Source: Tachypleus tridentatus (Eukaryota; Arthropoda; Merostomata; Xiphosura; Limulidae). From it: 64,000 nt of DNA. Under the pieces are notes generated by a model that saw nothing but the letters and a program-made list of their open reading frames with translations, was not told the DNA's origin and made no database searches. This document shows, in pieces, positions 14,301 through 27,166 of the stretch. Both the position numbers and the translations under genes were made by a program. The DNA lies in contig NC_134825.1 of assembly GCF_004210375.1 (NCBI RefSeq), positions 63,789,558 to 63,853,557 of the forward strand. The letters are read 5' to 3'. Each line of letters begins with the position of its first letter. The first letter of the stretch is position 1.

Positions 14301-17300
14301 TACAATGCATTAAAGAGGTCCCAAAAGGAAGAAATCTTCTTGTGCAGGAAACATGAAAGCATTGGTGTCAAAAGCTCCATTTCTCAAATACGTAAAGGAG
14401 TAGGCAAAATCTGGCTCACATACAAACTGATACAAATCCCCAAACAACTGTGATATAGTATGGGACTAAGAAGAAACTGGAAAAACAAACCATCTACCCA
14501 AATTGAGATAGTTCTCCAAAGAGAAGGGAGGTTATAACAATAAAAACCACAACAGATGACAAAAGCAAAGGTCAAACATCCATATAGTAGTAAAACAGTC
14601 TCAGGAATGTATCTTCTGAGCAAAAACTCACTACATTGAATAGAAAACATATAGAATGGTAGTCAACTCAAAATGAAGTGTTGTAAACTGAATTTTATAC
14701 CATTGTGAACAAACTGAAGGAACTGCTAGTTATATGGACAAATCAGGATGAGAAGAAAGCATATGAAATCTCACTCTGGGTCTTACACAACCTATGAGAG
14801 TACATACCACATTGTAAAACAACTATCTTAAACCAAGAAAAGGCCTAAACTGTTTCATGTGGTATAGATCTTTAACAGGATGTCAACTTCTTGCTTTCAT
14901 AGAACAATAAAAAAGATCAAAGTAAAACCATAGTGCCATTAACTCATGGCAATCTACACAGGTGATAGAGAAAGTGGAAGGTCAGAGGAAAATTCCTAAT
15001 AAAGCACCTGAATAAATTAGTATTATGCAACAAATGTACTAATGTACAAAATGGAAAAGATGAGCTCTAAGAGAACCAGATCCAAGATACAACTCCAGAA
15101 ACAAGTTGCCCCACAAACCAAGATTAGCCAGCCTTTAAATGAAAAAGATATTGGTTAGTAACAAGAGTACTATAAGCAGAAGATTGGGCAATGTCACAAG
15201 GCCAAAGAAAATAAATATGGTGGAAGCCCCTGGCTCTAAAATTCAAAATACAGGCAAAAAAAACTCATCACAAAGAAAGGGTACAACATATTGCATATGG
15301 TAGGTGAATATTAGAATGTGAAGCCCTCCAGTGAAGTACATCCTAAAAACAAAGAACCAAATTAACTGGGACTCACTGAAAAAGAAAATGAAAAAAAAGG
15401 CTTCAACAGCAAAACTGAAAGAGTCATGATGTAAAACCTCAAAAAGAAAATGAAGTGTGAAAAGATAGCAATGAAGTTCAGCATGTAAGAGCCTAACACC
15501 AGTAGATGGAGAATAAGAGAGAGAGAATGAAAGTGAGGAGTTTCCCAAGCTTAAATAAGACACTCAAGTAATGGAAGCTGCTGCAACAAGGTATGCCAGG
15601 CTTCAGTAAAATATAATTAAAAACACTTTTTCCTACAAGAAATAATGAAATGTGTTTTATACCTAGCAACCAAAATACATACCATACATATACAGTACCT
15701 GTACCATACAATGCTACACAACACATAATGTACACATATTGATAACCATTTCTGGGTTTGAGGACCTTTAAACAGCATTTATATTTACCCAACACTTCAT
15801 TCTGAGCATTTTAAAACAACTCTGTACAATTTAAACCATTTTCATTTTCAAGAGGAAACATATTTGTGACATTAGACAATGACTCACATGGAAAACAATT
15901 TTTTAATATAAAAAAAATATCACAGAATGTTAAATAGTATTTTAAAAAGATTTTACAATAACCTTTAACTTTTATGTTCTATCATATGGAACATTTGTGC
16001 TTGATTTTCTTGATTGAAGAATGTGTTGTGAGAGAATTAGACAGAGTATGAGAATGCAGATGCAGCTACAAGATCATCAATATCACTGACATCCACCGTC
16101 TTTCTCTCTATAGAAGACACAGGCTCAAGATTTTCCTACATTTGAGAGTCAGAAGTCATGCCTTGGGTTCCTTTGATGTTTTTTTTTACATAAAGAGTCC
16201 AGGATTGTCTGCTTTCTTATTTGAGTTTGCATTTAAAATTTCACAATAGCATAACAAAGAATCTCTAACAGTCTGTGTCACCTTTTCAGGTTAATCCAAA
16301 AGGGTGTCATGTTTTTGAATAATATTGATTGGAGCTTCAATATGCTCACATATCTCTTAACATTTGGACTGTGAAGCCTCTCTGATGAGAATCCTCATCA
16401 TTATCATCTATGGCATCTTCTTCAAAAATATATTTCTCTAATTTAGCAAGATTTTCATTGCTTCAAAACATACCATGCAATTCCAACAGTTCTTCATGTG
16501 TCATCAAATCTTTCAAAGAAATGCACTGCATCAGAATATGCTTTCTTCTGCACACTGTTCAAAACTTCATCCCATAAAGAACCAATCAACAATGTAGAAT
16601 AAAAAATCTCAAACAAATTCCAGGATTCTTGGAGTATTGGCTTATCATTGTTATTAGTTTCACTGATAAGCTCCAGGAACATCTTGCTTAAAAAAAGAAA
16701 AAAAAAAAGGCTTAAAGCACGAAATGACACCCTGGTCCATTGGCTGCATAAGTGAAGTTGTTCTTAGTGACATAAATACAACTTTTATGTTTGGACACAA
16801 CTGTTTAAAATCGAGATCATAAGCACTCGCATTGTTTAACACAAGATTAAATTTGAAAGTAAGATTATTTTCCTCACAATACTTTTCCATTTGTGGTAAA
16901 AAAATGACCCATCAACCATTCATGTAAAAAACTACCTTACAATCCAGGCCTTACAATGGAATTTAAATATTACAGGAAGCTGGGATTTCACAATGTTTTT
17001 CAGTGCTCACAGATTTTTACTTCTATACACAAGCAGTGGTTTTAGTCTTTTTTGTCACCATTAGCATTGCCTCCTACAAGAAGTGTTAGCCAATCCTTTG
17101 AGGCCTTTAAGAGTAATGTATCTCCTAGAAGGCATGTGTTTCTAGTAAAGACTGGTGTCATCAACATTAAACACCTGTCCAGGATCACATCCACCTTCTT
17201 TAATCATTTTTTTAAGTTTCTCTGGAAATGGTTTTGTAGCATCTACATCAACACTGACTGATTCTCCCCAAATTTTTATGTTCTTGAAACTATATCATGA

Positions 17301-20300
17301 CTGTAATCTATAAAACCATCCTCAGATAGCTTTTTAAGGATTTTCTCTAGCTGTTTCTTTAACCATCTCCTTTTCTAAGTCATCATACAAACTTAATGCC
17401 ATCTCCTTAAGAAGGACTAAGCTGATTGGTGTGTTCTTGTTATGAAAATCCACAATCCATATAATACCAACAATCATTCAATTCTTATATGATAACACTG
17501 CTTTGTAATTTTAACTTCGGAATGTTTTAATGTGTACTTAGTTTCACTTTCTATTTCATCAACATTCTTCACTACTGTAAGTACAACTGCTGGAGAAAGT
17601 TTCAAATGAAGCTCGATATCAACCACACATTCACCATTTTTATTGTACTTTATTACATCCATTTTAGTAAAGAGTGCAATACTTTTTGCACTTTTTTCTT
17701 ATGCTCATCATTTATACTATCACTAGCTTTACATTTGCTACTCATTACCTAAGGATTGCAAAGACACTTTGTGATAAATACACCAATTAAAATGAGCCCT
17801 CACACTGACCACACAACAGGAGAGAACACGTGGAAATTGAGAAATCCCATTCCTTCTCAGTAGATAAGTGTTTACATTAAAAAGTTTACAAAAATACTTT
17901 TTGTTTATATTATACCAGTTAGTACATTATAATATCATAGCCAAATAATCCATATTTTAATAGTATACATGTTTTAAGCTCTTAATTATATAAGGCAATA
18001 TTTTTAAAAATCCTGAATTTCCTCTAGTGTTACACATCTGACATATTTTCTCTACATATATTTTCATCAATATTTTATCTACCACCCCTTAAAATAACTA
18101 TGAAATTAAACACAAATTACTCAATATAAAATCACTGTTGGTCAAACAAACCATAACTTTTATAACCTTCTATTTTCTTTGGTTACAGAGCTATCAAATA
18201 AAAAAAAAAAAATCAGGCTTCTCCTGCCACATCCACTCGTCACATCCTCTCTTTCAGGATTTGTTAATAGTTCTTTCTTATCTTTAATTACGTATCAACT
18301 ATCACCTACAGAAAGTGTGTGTGTGTTTTCTTATAGCAAAGCCACATCTGGCTATCTGCTCTGTCCATCAATGGGAATCGAACCTCTGATTTTAGCATTG
18401 TAAACCCATAGACTTACCACTGTACTAGCTGGGAGCCTTATAGAAAGTGAAGATTTTCGTCTATCAAATGATGTATTGTATAACATTATGTTCTGAACCG
18501 ATAATCATCAATTTCACAAATGGTACATACACCCTTGTGCAAATTAATTGAAACAAGACGAAAAATTACGATTTTTTCAATTACTTGTGTTTTATTTCTG
18601 GGAATCCAAAAATTATTCACAAATTAATACATGATATGACCACCTTTATTTTTCAGAAGATCATTAATCTGCTTTGGCATCGAGTCCACAAGTTGACTGC
18701 AATCTTTACTAAATTTTGGACCGTGGTACCACACCTCAATTATGGCCTTAATTAGCTTATCTTTTGGAGTACACTCTTTTCGCTGAAGTCTTTCTTTACA
18801 AATTGCCCAAAGATTTTCAATAGGATTTAAGTCAGGAGAATTTACATGCCAGTCCAGCACCTTTATTCGCATTGTAGTCATAAAATTCTTCAAAGTTTTG
18901 ACATGTGGCACGGAGCCAGATCTTGCTGAAAAATGCCAGATCCATCTGGAAATCTCTTTTTCAATTCTGGAATGACTTCTCTACAAAACTCCGATGTACT
19001 GTGGTCCTTGCATCATACCTTCTATGATATGTAAGCCTCCGACACCATAGTAGCTGAAAAAGCCCCAAAAACATCTTTTACAAAGGATGTTTTACAAACT
19101 GATTGATGTGAGATTCTTGAAGTTTCTCACCTGGAGATTTGTGAACATGCAGACTTCTTTGACCCTGTACAAAGAAATGAGTCTCGTCACTGAATAACAC
19201 CTTCCTCCATTGTTCTTGTGTTTCAGACCCAATTGATACCGTTTTACTTCATTGAGTTGGTAAGAAGTTGTTTTTCGACTGGTCTCCTCGCCCTTCGACC
19301 GACATCAAGAAGCCTATGACGAACTGTTGAAGAGCTGACTTTTATTCCTTTGACCTCCAAATCTCTTTTTACGGCATCACTTGTCTTCCATGGATCTTTC
19401 ACATTCTCCCTAACCAAATATGCATCGTCTCTTGGTGTTGTTTTCCTTTTTCAGCAACATCTTCCTTTACGTTTCGGACTGATAGATCCAATACTCACTT
19501 TGGCCTTGATCATGTGGCTGACGGTCGATAGGCTAACACCAACAACATCCACAATTTCCCTGTAAGTCATGCCAGTGTGCTCATGCAGTGTCACAAGCTT
19601 TGTACACTTTCTAGAAGTCACGTCCATCATGTACAATGACTGAAAGACAACTGATTAGCAGTAAAACAAATAGCCTCATTTTTGAGAAAAGACTAACGCA
19701 ATTTTGAATGACGTAATATTCCTCAAAATTTCGTCATATAACCAAAAATAGATCAACTGTACTACAAAGCACAGCTAATGACACCGTCTGTGTGACAAAA
19801 TGACTATTAAAGGAAATCAGCGGGTCCAGCGAACCTACACCGGCCGCCATGCTGAAAATATTGTAAAATGACCTATTGTTTCAATTAATTTGCACAAGGG
19901 TGTGGTTCATTCCTGTGGGAAAGTTAACGATTAGTTTAGATAACTTTGTTATGGCTCCCATCACATAGTTAGGAAGCCAGAAAAACTTTGAGATCTAGGG
20001 GAAACAGTATTTTTTTAAATGTTATTAATCTATGTTCTTTGGCACATTATCCAACTGAATAAATATTATTCAGTGCCTTACTACCAATAGTATTAAAAAA
20101 TGTAGGTTTAAATATCATCAATAAACAAAATATATGATTTATTATCCATAAAGGACTGCTAAATTTTGTCAAGATATATACACTATACCGAAAGTTAGAA
20201 TGATTTTTCTTTTTACATTAAAAACTTTTAACATTAACTTAAAGACTTAAATTTTGCAAAGGTATATACTTTATGTTGAAAGTTAGAGGTATTAATTTTT

Positions 20301-23300
20301 TAGAGAGTCTAAAAGAGTACAATGCAGTCAAGTGGATGGTCAAATTGTCCAAGCCTGTGTTGAGAGAATGATGCTGAACTGAACCAAAAACTATAAACAA
20401 TGTACTTACTGGGAAGTTTTACACTGTGTTCTTCAAAAATTCAGTGATGTAAATGTGAAACAACATATACTGTAGTGACATTTAATGTTCTAAGTAACTG
20501 CATGATGTCACTTCAGCACTCCACATTTATTTAGCTACTACTCTGAAATTATGGTTACAATGGGTTTAGTATTGGATTCAAGCTAAAAAGAAGTATGTAC
20601 ACTTCACAATACAAATATTTTTCAATTAGGAAACTATTTACAAACATCAAAAAACAGCAATAATATTTGCTACAATACAGTTCATATGGTCACCTTATTG
20701 GTCCTAGTTTCAACCATTACTGAAGAGTTATTTTTCTGATTTCTTATTTTAGCAACCAACACTATTTAAGCCTAATACATCTGAAATTAAAGGCTTATAA
20801 GCATTCAACTTGCTATTGTTCAATAAATTTCTTTTTGTTTTGTTATATGCCTGACTTACTCATTCTGTGCATGAGTATCATAACATCATTGTTTTCACAA
20901 AATGTTATTTAAAATATGTATTCCTTCATTTAATTCTTTATATCAAACAACTACTGCAATTACTTTATTACTTCAAAGGTAAGCAAATTTCATTTAATAA
21001 TAAAGTTGAAAATATAGTTTACAGTTAAACTTTATTCACCTTACACTTCTTCTCCAAGATACTTGAGGGCAAAAGTGAATAAGGAAAATGAGTTTTAATG
21101 TATCTTGGAGATGCCATATCTTCTACTCTAGTATCTTCAAGGTCAAGCATTTCTAGATAGGGAAATCGTTGGTCGAGTGGGGTTGATTTTGCAGCAGAGA
21201 AGTTGAGGTCTGAATTAATAATATAAACAAGCTCTTGTACCCAAGTTGTACCTAAATACATAAAAAATAAGTTTTGTCTTTTTCGATATGTATATTTATA
21301 TAAATCACAAAAATCTTCAATAAAGTCAAAACACAAATCTAACTCGTCTACTATGTAAATTAAAATATTTGTTCATGCTTTACCCTTACATCTTTATTCT
21401 GAGAAAAACCTACACACTTTTATACATCACCTGAAACTTTGGTATCCACGACTAGATTTATTCAGATAATCATGATAATTTATAGCAACATAACTCATGC
21501 TAATAGCATATAAATTGGAAACATTGTTTAACACAGAAACTGACATTACTGAATGTTATGTTTTATATACATTAAGCATTTCATGTATTTTACTACCAAC
21601 TTAAAATAGCTTCAAGTTATTGAATACAAAGTATTACAGTTACGACAAAGTGTTTGTACCCCTGCATCGTGAGTAGTTTTTTCCTTGTAATTTGAAAAGT
21701 ATCATGATTAGGATAATGAAAGTATAGTATATTATAAATATTATAATAACACACATCTACATAAATTTTTATGTTAATTGAACAACAAATAAACTGTTTA
21801 TAAACAAATAACCAAACATAGGAGGGGCAGAAAGTGTTCGTCCGTCTACTTTAATGGTCAGTTGTGTAGCCTTTCAGGTGAATTATTTGGCGCAATCTCT
21901 CCTCACAGCCCTCCATGATAGTTTAACAGTACTCGACTGGTAGTTTCTTCCATTTTTCTTTACAGAAGGCCTCCAACTCTTGCAAGATTTTGGATGATGC
22001 TGATAAACCCTGGTCTTCAACTCATGTCAAACGTTTTCATTTCGGTTGAGATTGGATGACTGTGATGGCCATTCCAGAATGCTTATATGGTTCCTCTGCA
22101 ACCAGGATTGCACTATTTCAATGTGTGCTTAGGGTCATTGTCGTGCTGGAAGATCCAACAACGCCCAAGCCACAAGTTCCGAGCATCATTCTTGATATAA
22201 GTGCCTAATATATCAATGTACTTTTCTTTTTTCATGATTTCGTCGACGTGGTGAAGGCTCCCTACATCAGAAGAGCTGAAGGAACCCCATAGCATGATCG
22301 AGCCACCTATGTGTTTAACTCTAGGGACGGTGTTCGTTGGAAGATTTCGTTCCTTCTTCTTACGGAAAATATTGTGAACATCATTGTGGTAGAAAAGCTC
22401 GATTTTAGTCTCATATGACCAAAGAATCCTCTTCCAATAGGTAAAGGGTTTAACTAATGATTCCTTGCATACCTCAATCGTGCTTCTAAATGAACAGGTT
22501 TTAAATATGGAGTTCTATGAGGATGGCATGCTTTGAACCCAGAAGAACGTAACATGTTTGTAACTGTAGAGGTGCTTACTTCAACCCCAGTTTCCCTTAC
22601 CAGTTTCTGTATGTCATTACGTGTTAAACGAGGGCTCCTGCTAACTTCTCTGAGAACCTTCCTCTTGGTTCTCTCTGGAATTTTGGTGGGGTTCCGGAAC
22701 GAGGGAGGTTAGCAGTTGATCCTGCAAGCTTAAACTTGGCAATTACACTTTGAACAGTAAATTTCGGCACATTAAGTTGTGTGGCAATACTGGAAAGAGA
22801 CACACGAGACTTGTATTTTATAATAATTCGTTTTTTTTTTAAATCACTGGACAGTTGTTTCCTGTTTGTCATGATGACCAAGCAGATAATGACAGGGACG
22901 GCGCTAAATTACCGGAAGTACATTTTTTTGCTGGCTAAATTCCAATAATTATGAACCCAGTGTCTAGTTCTCGAATGGTATAATGTAGTTTATTCACCAA
23001 ACTAAACAAAATTTTCACGGGAATATCGGTTTTTTCACACGTTCTGAACTGTATGAACAATTTCTGCTCCTCCCATTTTTGGTTATTTGTTTATAAACAG
23101 TTTATTTGTCATTTAATTTACATAAAAATTTATGTAGATGTGTGTTAGTATAATATTTATAATATATTATACTTCTATTAGCCTAATCATGATATTTTTT
23201 ATGTTATGAGCAAATAAACCACTTGGGTGCAGGGGTACGAACACTTTGTCGTAACTGTAGATTGTGTAAATGCTTGTTATGACTTAAAAAATATTAATTT

Positions 23301-26300
23301 TTATTCCCTCCTTCTTAAGCATGACTCTCACAAACCACAGTAAAAAAAAGAAAAAAACTCTTGTAATGATAGTGATGCTTTTCTTAACCATAATTTTCTT
23401 TAATATTTTTTTTATAAATACCAAACTATAAAAGAAAATATGCAGTGGATGTTATTTAATATTAATGTAAGGACCAAAATCTAATGAAAAAATATGTAAT
23501 AAGATACAATAGTACATATTTAATGAAAGCTACAAATATTAAGATGAAACCTCTTCAAAACTTTAATAATTTCATCTGAAATTCAAAGTTTACATTTTCT
23601 AGTTTTGGATAACAGGTTAACAAGGTAACATTGGATAGGGCAAAATTATGAACTTTCACTCGTAAATATCGCATCTAAAAATTATTAGTTTAATATTTGG
23701 ATTAGCGTCACAATGCCTTAAAATAACTAACTCATCAAAATAATGACATCATGATTTCTGATTAGTATTTCTTTGATTAACTCATTATCACTCAGTGTTA
23801 AGTCACCAAGTAGAGAGGGCTGTAACTGCAGGCCTAAAATGTACTCCTCCATAGTGGATAACAGGACAGAATTTATCAACATGAAATTCATTTATCTTGC
23901 AAAAAAATACAAGTAACAAAATCTTACCATTTCAAAGAAAGGAGTGCTGATAGCATTAAAACATCTATATATAATAATAAGAGAGATTTTAGCAAGAAAA
24001 ACAGGTTAATCCACAACCAGCTACCAGACACACATCAGATGTGGTGAAAAAAAGTTTGTCACCAGAAATGACTCAAGAACACAGGGTTTACTACAGCTAA
24101 AGCAAGAACCTTCCATGAAATTTTGTGTAAAATAGTTCAAATTGATTTAGGGCCAATTTCCTCTAGTTATCTTCATGCACTTGAAAAGTGCGTTCCACTT
24201 TAATGGCTTCCACCTGAACCTATTTTAATGAAACATACGGGGTTCCTGACATTAACACACTAAACAAACATCAACCAATATTTTGACTGTCTTTACAAAT
24301 CATACATAGCAACTTCAATAAGTGAAACATTAAAATTTACTTTTATGCAACTGTAACAAAACAGATAAGTGGTTATGTGACAGATTTACTATTATATATT
24401 TATTTTAATATCAATATTTGTATCAGTTAAACATATAGTTAGAAATGCATGTAATTGACATTGTGAAATCTCTATTGTAACATCCCCACCTATTCACTGA
24501 AGTTATACAAGATTCTCAAGTGCAAAAATCAACAATGTATATATGTATGTAAATGCTAGTATTGTTGTCTTGTCTAAAATTTCTAAAATCTTGCTTGACG
24601 TTTATAAAAAGGTAACCAATGCAATGTGTGGAAATGCAGTGTGTATTATTTGTTTGCTACAGTTAGTATACTATAAACCTCGGAAGCTATATCTGTGATT
24701 AGCTCTTACTAATTGGGAACTCAGATACTGACCAGGAATGTTCATAGGTTTTGAACATTAAATATCATTTAATTTTAGTGGATTAACATCTGATATTAGT
24801 ATTTTACAAAGACATTGTATAACTTCAGTGGTGAAAAACTCATCTGAAGAGCTAGCTAGCTTCCCCCTTAAGTAAACTGTACCTGTATCAACTCAGAATT
24901 AATTCACTCATCATGAACACTCCATAAGGTATCAAGGAAGTTCCAGATCTGATAAAAGACTCAACATTGTTTGTAACTTTGTAAAACTTTTGTATACAAA
25001 TCATTTTTTGTAATAACCATTATTATAAATTGTATTATTGTTTGGAGATCAAAAATACATTTTTTATTGTAAAAATGTGTATCAATCTTGTTGACAAATA
25101 TTATAAGTTGCATGCACATTGACATTTATTTATCCTCTAATTCTAAATCACAATTTAACTCCGTTTTAGGCTATTTGAAACTGTAATACATAACAACTAT
25201 GATTTAGAATAATATGTTTTCAACATATGTCAAAGCCAACCTATTCCAAATAACATTCATCTCTCAAAACTATGTTACAAATAAGGTTCTGTTGCATACC
25301 TGAAACACTACATGATTTTACTTCAATTTGGTCAAGTGTCCTTCTTCATTGAAATATTTTAAATGTGTTGAATTCCAAAATGAAGTGTTTTCTCTAAATA
25401 TATGAACTAAAAGTTCTGTATTAAATATAGACTACATCCTGAAGGTAATGAAAAGTTATTTTAATTATGTCTCCAAAGAATTTGTAGTTTTCTAATTAGT
25501 TGTGAATTTTCAACATGGGGAATAGAACTGTTCTTTAATTTCAAGTAACATGTGACAAAGTAGTTTAAACATTTCCTTGAATTAATTTATAAACCACCCC
25601 TTTGTAGAATGGTGTTCTCATGGAAATCCTTGAAGTAATCTAGAAAATTGAGGTTCCATTTCATAGAAAATTGTTTCACAACAACAGTGTACACATGACT
25701 TAAATTACTGTTCAAAAGTCTTATACTGTGATCGTGGTTCCCCATGGTATCTGATGCTTTTATTCCATGCTTTCCTACTCAGTACTTTATGCCACAAAAA
25801 ATGTTCTCAGCAATCTATAATAACAACTAGTTTAAACTGTAGGATAAATAGCATTCTCTATTCATGTTTCATACCCAGTGCATATGACAGTTCATTTACT
25901 TTTGAATTGCTGTAAAATGTTTATTTTCTTAAAGAGCAACTGATGTACAAGTTCAGTTTTTCTCATACTTTATGAAGTTTACAAGGCAACTAGAGTTTCT
26001 CTGAATGTAATATAACACACTATTGAAAAGCTGTCTAGCTTAACCCTTTCACAACAGGCCATGGGTCAAAGGCCATATCATCACATCTGTTGACTTGCAT
26101 TCGAAATTTTATTGAACTACTATTTTAAAGTTTATGTCAATAAGTTTGAAATCAAATTAAGATTATAATTAAAAATTTAATATTATATACGAGTTAATTT
26201 CTTAATTTAAAGGTAAATATTAAAAGGACACAAATATAGATTTTAGTGAATCATGGGGCATGTTGAATGCAGCATTGTTCAAAGTTAGAGAGTCATAAAG

Positions 26301-27134
26301 TCAGAATATTAAGTCTATAGTTTCATACAAATGAGGAACTCAAATTACTAATATTATCAAGCTAGAATATAAAATAAGAACCTTGTATTTTTTTATTATT
26401 ATTTTGCTGAGATATGACTTATGTACTAAATCAAACATGGTGGCCTTGTTCAACTCTTTCCATTTTTTGTGACAGTTCCTTATATACACTTAGTACAGTA
26501 TATGATGTGTGAATAACCAATCAATAGCTTAGAATGTTCACAGAGCAGTTTTCTCAGCCATTTTAATCTGCCAAAAGGTTACCACATTATTTCAATACAA
26601 GTTTTCAAGGAAGTAGGTTGTGTCTTTAGTCTGCTTTAAAGTTTCATATTGTTTAAAATCTAAATACATTTTAGTTTTTAAGCTTAACAAATTATAGTGG
26701 AATTCTATGGTATCAGTGTAGTTATTTATAATTTGTTGTTTATTCAACTCTATATGTAAAATTTGATATCCTCCATATACAAAATTGTGAAAGACTTAAG
26801 AACCTATGTCTAGCAACAACCAAGTGCAAAGATCATAGTGAGAAAAGATAACTGTTTGCTTTACTTCTTTATTTATTGTTCTATATTTTAAGAGAAATAA
26901 GTTTAATAATTTATTTCTAAATAGTAATAATCTATATAGGTGTATATAATGTATGGTAATTAAAACTGGACTTTGTATTACAAAATACTAGTCCATTAAA
27001 ACACAGCCAAGACAGAAAAGACTAAAGGTCAGGTTTATATCACTGGATACATAACATCAGTGCATGAGCACCACATCAATGCAAGTTATACAATGTTATC
27101 TAGGTATGACTGGAAGGTCAATATAATAAAAATA

Positions 27135-27166
<32 letters not shown>

